Assembly (NCBI GenBank): GCA_029817715.1
Contig: JARUPY010000474.1
Coordinates: 6,944,001-7,008,000 of the forward strand
DNA from: Melastoma dodecandrum
Lineage: Eukaryota > Streptophyta > Magnoliopsida > Myrtales > Melastomataceae
DNA: 64,000 bases
Direction of reading: 5' to 3'
Numbering within the stretch: the first letter of the stretch is position 1; each line of letters starts with the position of its first letter. The notes beneath the pieces were generated by a model, which made no database searches, was not told the origin of the DNA, and worked only from the letters and a program-made list of their open reading frames with translations. A program made the translations under genes and the position numbers. This document shows, in pieces, positions 21,382 through 31,077 of the stretch.

Positions 21382-23206
21382 CTAACCACTTTAAGGCCGA
21401 TCTCCGAAATCCGACACCCACTTTAGACCTTTATTTTCCATTCTCTTCCACCTCGGACCGACGCCGCGCCGATCCGATGACCCTCATTTTTGGGCATCCG
21501 ACGCCCCCATACTCTGCCCATCCGGGTGTCAACCCCATTTTTATGTTACCGTACCTCGCGCACACTTCTACTATCGTTTCCATGGTTCTTCCCCGCCTCA
21601 AGGGCGTTCCCTTGAGACACTCTAATATTCCTAAATTTGGGGATCGTTACAGTCTTCCCCCCTTTAGGGAATTTCGTCCCCGAAATTCTCGTCCCGAGGA
21701 GCACGTTCATTCATTTCCCCGGTTTCCGTTTACTCGCCACCTTCCGTTCCTCATTCCCTTTTCCTCAACAACTTAGGCCATTATCATGGATATATATATA
21801 TACACACATACGCATATACACGATTACACCTACGCATTCATGCATACACTCACACACCGATTCCTTATCACGGAACCTCTAACTTGTAAGAAGATCTGTC
21901 TATACATGGCTCAAAAAGTGGTGGATCATACAACCACAACCTGGGCGTTCCACACCTTACATTCACAAGGAACGTTCCCTACTACTCCTCAAAACAGAGT
22001 TCCACCTCCCTCGTTCTCGGCCACCCTCGTTTAGCGCCACCCTGGGTAACCAGCCCAACAATACCATGCCGAGTGCCCCGGGAAGCGACAGTACCTGCAC
22101 ACGACCCGTCGTCGCGGACAAAGGTCCCCCTCATGATATCGTCCGCACTCCCAACAGTGGGGCGGCCGCGACTCACTCGTTTTTGCTCGCTTGGGACGGG
22201 GCACCGCCCGCGAGGGTTGGCTAGGAAGGGGCGAAGATACCTTGGGAGAGGGCGGCGACTCTTGCGAGGCGATCCATTCTTCCACGCCTTCCATCTCCCC
22301 AATATCCCCGCAAAATTCTCGGAGCTCATCCTCTATCCGCTGAAGGACCTCCATGAGTTCGTCGTGCGTCTTATTCGGCTGCGGGTGGGGCGCAAGGAAG
22401 GAGGCCTTATATTCACTGGCCCTCATCCGGTGCACGAGCGGCTCCTTGCCCTTTCCGTGTGGAGCGCTCGAGCTACCCGCCTCGGCGTCGTTCCTCGCCA
22501 TATCCACTTCGTTCCCTCACTCTTCTCTAGCATCGAGTGCGGGGTGTGGCTTGAGGGAAGCACGAACCTCTTCTCTTTTTATAACCATTCACTTCTCCCC
22601 TTTTTACCCACCATTTCTCCTCTATTCCTTGAAAGTTTCATGAAACTCTAGTCCCATCGATCCTTTTTGGGTCTACCCTTCAATCATTTCTTTTCTCAAG
22701 AATTCAAGGAGTCACTATCCAATTTTGCGTTTATTTCCGAGCCAACACAAGAGAAGGGCTACGCCCTCTTGAATGGGGTAAACCATGTCAACTCCTTTCC
22801 CTCATTCAAAACCCTTTGACTACTATACTATTTAAACTAGTCACATCCTTGAAATCACACTATTCATTTGTTTATAATTCCTTCCTTGATTGGGGGGTAC
22901 TTTTGTTATTTTCATTTCAACTCTCCCCTTTACTCTTGGGGTCCTCATTGCCATCATGACAATCAAGCTAGTCATGTCAACCATTTGCCCCATATTTTAC
23001 TTCCTTACCTCCCTTCACCATTCGTCTTTCCCCCCTCCCCTCTTCTTAGGGTCTTCCATTTCATCATTGTCATTCCTCGTTTCACGCTTTTGAAGGATTG
23101 TTTTCTTATCCCTTAAACCCTTCAATTTGACCTTCCTCATCTCCTCTAACGTTTCCCTTCCCGAGGGGTGGGGGTCTCGTCACATCTTCCCTTTGGATTG
23201 CCAAAT
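21382..23206 (-). repeat. Extra copy of LTR-A: LTR I end plus truncated internal region A1
   Basis: 21387-21651 repeats 28255-28519 (LTR I end) and 21652-23206 repeats 28520-30074 (internal A2, truncated at 1555 bp). It ends abruptly at CCAAAT, where the text switches to gypsy-2 integrase. Includes another copy of the zinc-knuckle ORF at 22031-22507. Confidence 0.93.
22031..22507 (-). CDS. LTR-A gag-like zinc-knuckle protein, copy in truncated A1
   Basis: 158-codon frame like that of A2. Its internal region has lost primer site and right LTR, so expression from a normal LTR-A transcript is not expected. See the A2 entry. Confidence 0.6.
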   Translation of the reverse strand: MDMARNDAEAGSSSAPHGKGKEPLVHRMRASEYKASFLAPHPQPNKTHDELMEVLQRIEDELREFCGDIGEMEGVEEWIASQESPPSPKVSSPLPSQPSRAVPRPKRAKTSESRPPHCWECGRYHEGDLCPRRRVVCRYCRFPGHSAWYCWAGYPGWR

Positions 23207-24208
23207 GTCCTCGTGAAATGGCTTCAGGAAGCTTACATGAAAGGTCGGGTGGATCTTCAACCGCTCCGGTAGTTGTAACCGGTACGCCACCTGACCGACT
23301 CGTTTCACAATTTCAAAGGGCCCGTCATACCTCGGTATCAAGCCACGCTGCACGCTCTTGCTGCTAATCTTCTTCCAGATTTGCGGCGTGAGTTTGAGCA
23401 TCACCTTGTCACCAACGTTGAATTCAAGGGCCCGCCGATGCCGATCAGCGTATTTCCTCATCCGTCGAGCAGCCTTGGCCAAGCTATCCCGTGCCTCCGC
23501 GAGCATCTCTTGTTTGTTGCGAGCAAAGCGATAGGCTGCAGGGCACGGACCACCAGTGCCCTGTAGAGCAACGTCCTGAGGCGTGAGGGGTTGGTGGCCA
23601 AGGGCGAGCTCAAACGGACTAAAGCCCGTCGAAGACGACCTGTGCAAGTTGTAACAGAATTGGGCACTATCAAGTAAATCAAGCCAATTCTTTTGACTGG
23701 TCGTCACGTAGTGACGAAGGTATTCCTCCAGCAGCGCGTTCACCCGCTCCGTCTGTCCATCCGTCTGTGGGTGATTTGCCGTGGAGAACTTCAACTCAGA
23801 GCCCATCAACTTAAAGAGGTGTGTCCAGAAACGTCCCGTGAAACGAGCATCCCGATCGCTTACTATGTCCGAGGGCAGCCCAAAATGCTTCACCACGTTT
23901 TTGAAGAATAGGTCCGCCGTGACTTCCGCAGTACAAGCATGAGGTGCTGCCACAAAGACTGCATATTTGGAGAAGCGGTCGACAACTACCAGGATAGATG
24001 ACATACCGTTCACCTTAGGAAATCCAGAGATAAAATCCATCGAAACTGACACCCACGGTTTCTCGGCAATGGGCAACGGTTGGAGTAAGCCGGCTTCCTT
24101 CCGCCTCTCTGGTTTATCTTCCTGGCAAACAAGACAAGTCTTCACGTATGCCTCGCAATCGTCCTCTAGGTGCGGCCATACGTAGCTCCGCTTCTCCAAG
24201 GCTATCAT
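23207..24208 (-). pseudogene. gypsy-2 integrase, 3' truncated
   Basis: The coding stretch starts with the end of the zinc-binding domain (CLVCQEDK). It continues into the catalytic core, with Asp in VSMDFISGFPK, Asp in SDRDARFTGRFW and Glu in TDGQTERVNALLEEYL, then the GPF/Y module (YDGPFEIVKRVGQVAY). It breaks off after HVSFLKPFHED, exactly where a chromodomain would follow, and the last eight codons come from LTR-A sequence. It is in a different frame from the upstream gag-RT stretch. Confidence 0.93.
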
Positions 24209-24242
24209 ACGTTCCCTCCCTGGATGTCCAGCCCAAAGGGAG

Positions 24243-27200
24243 TCATGAGACTCTCGCAGTATCCGTTGTCGTAGCCCACCGCCAACGGGGATGTAAAGTC
24301 GATTTCCCTCGCAATATAATAGTTCGTTCTCCAGCCAGTACCTTCGTACCGCGCCTTCCTACCTGCTGGGCTAGTTTTACATGGGCAGGGTCAGCTTTCG
24401 CAAGATTACGAACCTTATCGAGGATATCAGCCTGAAAGGTGGAAATCGCGAAAACCATCTCAACGGTCTTGCGACTGAGTGCGTCCGCCACAAGGTTATG
24501 CCGTCCTGGCCGATGTTCCCACTCAAAATCATATTCGGCTAGGAACTCCTGCCACCGAGCCTGTCCCGGGGAGAGCTTCTTCCGGGTTTTGAAGAAGGTG
24601 TTCGCCACATTGTCCGTCTTCACCACAAAAGTAGTACCCAGCAAGTATACCCGCCACACCCTCAGACAGTGGATGACAGCCAGCATTTCCTTTTCATGGG
24701 CAGAGTATCGTCGCTCCGCGTCTTTTAGTTTCCAGCTTTCGAAGGCAACAGGGTGGCCCTCCTGCACCAAGACACCTCCTACTGCCTGGTCAGAAGCATC
24801 AGAATGTACCTCAAACGGCTTGTCGAATTGAGGGAGCTTTAGGACGGGTTCGGTGGACATTGCTTCTTTGAGGTCTTCAAAGGCCTGCTGGCAACTCGCA
24901 CTCCAGCACCATGCCCGATCCTTTTTCAGTAGATCCGTCAAGGGAGCCACCCGCCGAGAATAGTTCCTCACGAACTTCCGGTAGTAGTTGGCTAGTCCCA
25001 AGAAGCTCCTCAATTCCGCAACCGTTCCAGGTACTGGCCACTCCCGAATCACCTGTACCTTCTTAGTGTCCATCCTTACACTGCCGCATCCCACAACGTG
25101 CCCGAGGAAATTGATTTCCTGCACGCAAAACTCGCACTTCTCTTTCTTCACATAAAGAGAGTGTTCCCTCAGTTTTGACAACACAAGCCGTAGGTGAGTC
25201 ATGTGGTCGTCCAGCGTCTCGGAGTAAATCACAATGTCATCCAAGTACACCACAACAAACTCGTCGATATATTCATTGAACACATCGTTCATCAAGTTAC
25301 AAAAGGTCGCCGGGGCATTAGTTAGGCCAAAGGGCATCACCAAGAACTCATAGGATCCGTACCTTGTAACCATTGTGGTTTTGGGCTCATCCCCCTCCGT
25401 AATACGTACTTGCCAATATCCAGATCGCAAATATAGTTTCGAGAAATACGAAGCTTTAGCCAAGCGATCAAACAAGTCAGCGACAAGGGGTACCGGGTAC
25501 TTATTCTTCACTGTCACTTTGTTCAGCCCGCGATAGTCGACACATAGCCGTAGTGAGCCATCATGCTTTGCCTGGAACAACACAGGAGCCCCATAGGGCG
25601 CCTTCGAGGGTTGGATTTTTCCCGCTTCCAACAACTCGCCCAACTGCTTGCGAAGTTCGGCCAGCTCCTTTGGGGACATCCGATAGGGCGCCTTGGCGGG
25701 TGGAAGGGTCCCGGGAAGTAGTTCAATTCTGTGATCGACCGCATGCCTAGGAGGGAGTTCCTTCGGTAGTTCGGGCGGCATCACATCCTGGAACTCGTTC
25801 AGCACCGGTACTATCTCTTGGGGAATCTCGATGGGATCTGCCGTCTCCACTTCGAAAATCGCCGCAAGGTAAGTGGTCTGTCCCTTCTTCCATCCCTTTG
25901 CAAGCTGCATCGCCGATACAAGCTCAGGGTTTCCCTCGCTGCCTTTCCCCTCAACATACTGCCCCTTCACGAAGCATGCCTGGTCCTCATCTCCGATGAA
26001 GAGCCCACATAAATGCGGCATCACTGCTACTCGAGCTTTCACAAAGAAGTTGTTCCCCAGAATAACGTCAAAATCATCAAGAGGGACAACCATGAAATCT
26101 ATAGTACCGTTCCACAAGCCGAGGATAGTTTCCACGCCCATGGCCAAACCGCTAATGGGTTGGCTTTTGGAGTTCACAGCCTTGATTCTATAGGGATGTC
26201 CATCCACTTGCAGACCCAACCGTGCCACCACTCGGTCGGCCACAAAGCTGTGCGTAGCTCCAGTATCCACCATTGCCAGCACCTGGTGGTGATTCACAGA
26301 CAGATGAACATACATCAGTCCCTTACCGACACCTTCCTTCTTCATTCGGAGGGCGCTTAAGAGTTGCAGAGGGGCGACACGGGTCGGGGTAGCATCGTCC
26401 TCCGAAAGTATGGCATTCAGCTTCTCCTTCCTTGGACAGTCCCTCGCACGGTGAGGACCGTCGCATATGAAGCAACCCGAATGGGACTTGGGGTCTTTTC
26501 GGAACTCCCCACTCGTGCCGCTACTCGACCCAGGAGCAGAGCCATTGCCTTGTTTTCCCTTGGACTTCTGCTTCCCATTCCTATTTCCCTTCCGAATCTC
26601 ATTATGCGGTCCCTTCTCTCTAGCCACGCTTTTCCCCTTGGGGTCGGTCGCCCCACTCAAGCGAAAGTCAACAAGAGAATCAGCGGCAGCAATAGCAGAG
26701 GGAAGGTCCTTCACGCCCTGCCGCCTCAACTCGAGCTGAGCCCAAGGTTGTAGCCCCGAAAGGAAGTTGAACAGCTTGTCCGCTTCCGACATATCTGTTA
26801 TATCAAGCATGAGGGAAGTAAATTGTTTTAAATACTCCCTGACCGTACCAGAATGCTTAAGCCGTTTCAATGCCTCCCTCGCAATCCAGCTCGTGTTGCA
26901 AGGTAGGAACTGATCCATCAGCTCCTTCTTTAAAGCTTCCCACGTATCGATCTTTAGGCGTCCAGCATTCAGGTCGTCCTTCACTCTGGTCCGCCACCAA
27001 AGCTTAGCATCGCCCGACAAATACATAGTTGTGATGGACACCTTTTCTTCCTCGGGGACTCTCGCCGCAAGGAAGTATTGTTCCACATCCCACAGAAAGT
27101 TCTGTAGCGCTTTCGCATCGCGACAACCATCAAAAGATTGAGGTTCAGGCACTCTAACCTTTGAACGTCCATCCCCGCTGGGAGGAGTAGGGGCAGCTAC

Positions 27201-27461
27201 CGCCTTCTTTAGGATTGCAACTTCGCATAAGAGGTCCTCTTGTTTGCTACTCATCCGGTCAATGGACTGGCTCAAGCTATCAAGTAAATCCTTAAGCCTT
27301 CCCACCTCTGCCCCACTCGACGAATCGAGAGAAGCCTGCACCGTCAACAGCCCACCAGAGATACGATCTATCCTCTCAAAGATCGAAGATTGCTCACCGA
27401 TAGGGGCATCACCTACAAGGCGCTCCAGCCGCTCCAAACGTTCCGCATTGGTCCGAGTCAT
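24243..27461 (-). pseudogene. gypsy-2 gag-protease-RT-RNase H polyprotein
   Basis: A 1072-codon open frame. Coiled N-terminus (about residues 1-95), gag core (about 120-270, [16 protein letters not shown]), lysine-rich linker, zinc knuckle [14 protein letters not shown] (about 340), retropepsin DTGATHSF (about 400), reverse transcriptase with [10 protein letters not shown] and catalytic YLDD (about 600-780), RNase H starting [13 protein letters not shown]. The frame shifts near 24330-24370 before the integrase zinc finger, so integrase is out of frame and the copy cannot make a full polyprotein. The RT is most like chromoviruses; a Galadriel-like placement is a guess. Confidence 0.92.
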
Positions 27462-27470
27462 CGTTCCTTC

Positions 27471-27482
27471 GCTCTGAGGCCA
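27471..27482 (-). other. gypsy-2 primer-binding site
   Basis: Read on minus, TGGCCTCAGAGC, two changes from the tRNA-iMet type TGGTATCAGAGC; separated from the LTR end by GT. Confidence 0.75.
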
Positions 27483-27484
27483 AC

Positions 27485-28249
27485 TGTCACAGGTCTACAA
27501 TTACACCGATAATTTTTCGAACCTGCTAGCGTCGTATCCGCTCACGGCCACGACCAGCAACGCGCAGACGGAATCCCAGAATCTCCCGCTCGTTCCCTTC
27601 CCAGGTATCGCCCATGTTCCCAGGTGTCGCTTCGTGTATCGCTCACGCTTCGCTCGTGTATCGCTCACGTCGCTCGTGTATCGCTCACGCTCCGCTCGTG
27701 TATCGCTCACGCTCACACCCGGAGGTCGTTAGCCGAACACGCCCAAGGGCCTTCTCAAAGGACCAGGGGCCGGACCAGAGGGGGACGAAGGGGGAGACAC
27801 TCAGCTTTCCGGTGAAGGTCACCGATGTTTCTTTTCACTAACAAAGAAAGCCAATACCATCTATCCCCAGCCCCCTTTACAAGCCTTACATATATAGGGG
27901 GTCGTGGGTTGCAAGAATTCAAATATACAATGATTCCGACATGACCAGGGGTTGCCCATCCCCTGCAGCGTCAGCTTATCCCATGCGTCAGCCGGGTCAG
28001 CTTGTCCTGTCGCGTCAGCTTATCCTGTAGCGTCAGCAGGGCCAGCTTATCTTCTTGCGTCAGCGGAGTCAGCTTCTCCTTCTGCCGCGTCAGGCTATCC
28101 TGATCATCCTCTGCGGCCAGGAAGACTTTCTTGCCACCTTGTCCAGAGTTGTGGGGAAGCCATCTCTTCGCCCACTTGCTCGTGCCTCCCTTCACGAGCT
28201 GCGACCGAGTTGCACCGTCCTCGGCCGCGACCTTCACTGTATGCTAACA
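27485..28249 (-). repeat. gypsy-2 LTR, right (5' LTR)
   Basis: 765 bp, same ends as the left LTR; differs from it mainly by copy number of the GTATCGCTCACG repeat and a few substitutions. Followed by the target duplication CTAAC. Confidence 0.92.
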
Positions 28250-28254
28250 CTAAC

Positions 28255-28519
28255 CACTCTAAGGCCGATCTCCGAAATCCGACACCCACTTTAGACCTTT
28301 ATTTTACATTCTCGTCCACCTCGGACCGACGCCGCGCCGATCCGAGGACCCTCATTTTTGGGCATCCGACGCCCCCATACTCAGCCCATCCGGGTGTCAA
28401 CCCCATTTTTATGTTACCGTACCTCGCGCACACTTCTACCATCGTTTCCATGGTTCTTCCCCGCCTCAAGGGCGTTCCCTTGAGACACTCTAATATTCCT
28501 AAATTTGGGGATCGTTACA
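28255..28519 (-). repeat. LTR-A copy I, final 265 bp
   Basis: Resumes LTR I after the gypsy-2 insertion and ends GATCGTTACA before the polypyrimidine tract of internal region A2. Confidence 0.92.
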
Positions 28520-28898
28520 GTCTTCCCCCCTTTAGGGAATTTCGTCCCCGAAATTCTCGTCCCGAGGAGCACGTTCATTCATTTCCCCGGTTTCCGTTTA
28601 CTCGCCACCTTCCGTTCCTCATTCCCTTTTCCTCAACAACTTAGGCCATTATCATGGATATATATATATACACACATACGCATATACACGATTACACCTA
28701 CGCATTCATGCATACACTCACACACCGATTCCTTATCACGGAACCTCTAACTTGTAAGAAGATCTGTCTATACATGGCTCAAAAAGTGGTGGATCATACA
28801 ACCACAACCTGGGCGTTCCACACCTTACATTCACAAGGAACGTTCCCTACTACTCCTCAAAACAGAGTTCCACCTCCCTCGTTCTCGGCCACCCTCGT

Positions 28899-29375
28899 TT
28901 AGCGCCACCCTGGGTAACCAGCCCAACAATACCATGCCGAGTGCCCCGGGAAGCGACAGTACCTGCACACGACCCGTCGTCGCGGACAAAGGTCCCCCTC
29001 ATGATATCGTCCGCACTCCCAACAGTGGGGCGGCCGCGACTCACTCGTTTTTGCTCGCTTGGGACGGGGCACCGCCCGCGAGGGTTGGCTAGGAAGGGGC
29101 GAAGATACCTTGGGAGAGGGCGGCGACTCTTGCGAGGCGATCCATTCTTCCACGCCTTCCATCTCCCCAATATCCCCGCAAAACTCTCGGAGCTCATCCT
29201 CTATCCGCTGAAGGACCTCCATGAGTTCGTCGTGCGTCTTATTCGGCTGCGGGTGGGGCGCAAGGAAGGAGGCCTTATATTCACTGGCCCTCATCCGGTG
29301 CACGAGCGGCTCCTTGCCCTTTCCGTGTGGAGCGCTCGAGCTACCCGCCTCGGCGTCGTTCCTCGCCATATCCAC
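28899..29375 (-). CDS. LTR-A gag-like zinc-knuckle protein, copy in A2
   Basis: 158 codons, in the direction of the element and near its 3' end. N-terminal part hydrophilic with a predicted helical stretch (LMEVLQRIEDELREF), a proline/serine-rich basic linker, then two zinc knuckles: CWECGRYHEGDLC (C-x2-C-x3-H-x4-C, an unusual spacing) and CRYCRFPGHSAWYC (C-x2-C-x4-H-x4-C, the classical retroviral type). Four copies in the window keep this frame with only scattered amino-acid differences. A nucleocapsid-like, RNA-binding role is inference; no capsid domain is recognised. Confidence 0.65.
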   Translation of the reverse strand: MDMARNDAEAGSSSAPHGKGKEPLVHRMRASEYKASFLAPHPQPNKTHDELMEVLQRIEDELREFCGDIGEMEGVEEWIASQESPPSPKVSSPLPSQPSRAVPRPKRAKTSESRPPHCWECGRYHEGDLCPRRRVVCRYCRFPGHSAWYCWAGYPGWR

Positions 29376-30811
29376 TTCGTTCCCTCACTCTTCTCTAGCA
29401 TCGAGTGCGGGGTGTGGCTTGAGGGAAGCACGAACCTCTTCTCTTTTTATAACCATTCACTTCTCCCCTTTTTACCCACCATTTCTCCTCTATTCCTTGA
29501 AAGTTTCATGAAACTCTAGTCCCATCGATCCTTTTTGGGTCTACCCTTCAATCATTTCTTTTCTCAAGAATTCAAGGAGTCACTATCCAATTTTGCGTTT
29601 ATTTCCGAGCCAACACAAGAGAAGGGCTACGCCCTCTTGAATGGGGTAAACCATGTCAACTCCTTTCCCCCATTCAAAACCCTTTGACTACTATACTATT
29701 TAAACTAGTCACATCCTTGAAATCACACTATTCATTTGTTTATAATTCCTTCCTTGATTGGGGGGTACTTTTGTTATTTTCATTTCAACTCTCCCCTTTA
29801 CTCTTGGGGTCCTCCTTGCCATCATGACAATCAAGCTAGTCATGTCAACCATTTGCCCCATATTTTACTTCCTTACCTCCCTTCACCATTCGTCTTTCCC
29901 CCCTCCCCTCTTCTTAGGGTCTTCCATTTCATCATTGTCATTCCTCGTTTCACGCTTTTGAAGGATTGTTTTCTTATCCCTTAAACCCTTCAATTTGACC
30001 TTCCTCATCTCCTCTAACGTTTCCCTTCCCGAGGGGTGGGGGTCTCGTCACATCTTCCCTTTGGATTGCCAAATCTCCCCTTGACGTCCTTCACTCTCCC
30101 AAGGAGAGGGACACATTATTTTGCCCCTTCTTGTCTCGTCCCATGAATTTCCATGTTCCATTTTCCTTACTTCCTCAATTCCCACGATTTAGGGAACCTT
30201 GTTCCCTTGATTAGTTGACCCGGTCAATTCGTCCAAGGGTCACATTCACTTTTGTTTCATCCTTTCTCCTTGGCCTCATGACCCTCACTCCCCTTTAGGG
30301 GCGCACCCTTCCTCCTCTAGAGGCGGGCTCCCCCTTTTAACCTCTTGGGCTTTCCCCATGCATCCCTTCTACTTGGACTCGAGCCTTTCCCAATATCCAT
30401 GGGTTGGACTTGCTTCCTTTTTAAGATAGGGGTCACACCATTCCAATTCTCACAAGACCCCGAAACGGGACCGCCACACGTAGGCGTCCCCTTTTTCCCA
30501 TCATGATGGCACTCACGACCAGCGGGGTGTGCCCCTCACCGTCGTTCATTTCAGCCTTAGTTAGCTCATTCTCAAGGTCTCTTTAACCCTTTTTGGCCTC
30601 TTAACGATTTGCGACGGGGCGACCCACCATTGGTCCCCTCATTATGCATTCTTTTCGCTCATTTCTACCGGAACCTCATGGTTCGGTCTCACTTCCTCCT
30701 TAGCCTTTACGGCCTTAAAAGCACATACGCTTTGCTCCACTCTTCTCCGTGGAGGTTCTTGACCTCATTAGGTCACACCTTCCCGAGGGTACCACCCTCC
30801 TTGTGGGCATT

Positions 30812-31024
30812 TCACGCCCCTTCATAGCTTTGACCCCCATCGGGCTCATCTTGAGCCCAGGCCACTACACTCTTCCACATCCCATTCGGATGAAACATCA
30901 ACTTCCTTCCAGTCACCATTCCCTTACTTAAGGCGCAACCCGAATATTTTACCGTATTCCCAACACTTTCCATATCATGCCTAAGCATGTACACTTGGTT
31001 TTCGACCCAATTTCGATGCCTCAT
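30812..31024 (-). CDS. Small ORF behind the LTR-A primer site, copy in A2
   Basis: 70 codons beginning 40 bp inside the primer site, where a gag start is expected. Open in all three full internal regions (also 36969-37181, 43120-43332) with two or three changes. No recognised domain. May be the remnant of a gag N-terminus, or non-coding leader. Confidence 0.25.
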   Translation of the reverse strand: MRHRNWVENQVYMLRHDMESVGNTVKYSGCALSKGMVTGRKLMFHPNGMWKSVVAWAQDEPDGGQSYEGA

Positions 31025-31077
31025 CCGACATAATCGCCATCCTTATCACTCCAGAGCAACCTCGCTCTGATACCAAC

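Larger units (their letters stand above)
20622..28249 (-). mobile_element. Ty3/gypsy element gypsy-2, inserted in LTR I and rearranged
   Basis: LTRs at 20622-21381 and 27485-28249; CTAAC precedes the first (20617-20621) and follows the second (28250-28254), and the undisturbed target is visible in LTRs II, III and IV (for example near 34405). Minus orientation: PBS 27471-27482, gag-protease-RT-RNase H 27461-24243, integrase to 23207. From 23206 leftward to 21382 the expected pol end, chromodomain and polypurine tract are absent and replaced by a second copy of LTR-A sequence. Confidence 0.92.
28520..31077 (-). mobile_element. LTR-A internal region A2
   Basis: 2558 bp. Left edge GTCTTCCCCCC is the polypurine tract on minus; right edge GCTCTGATACCA (31064-31075) is the tRNA-iMet primer site, then AC spacer and LTR II. 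Contains the zinc-knuckle ORF, an AT microsatellite near 28657 and many short hairpins. No pol. Confidence 0.92.

Noticed and set aside
21382..23206. LTR-A text as a genuine extra domain between gypsy-2 integrase and its 3' LTR
   Set aside because: The same sequence occurs three more times as LTR-A end plus internal region without gypsy-2, and the pol frame is cut at the junction.
28941..29519. 192-codon plus-strand ORF opposite the zinc-knuckle frame
   Set aside because: Antisense shadow of the better-supported minus-strand frame; no recognisable domain.
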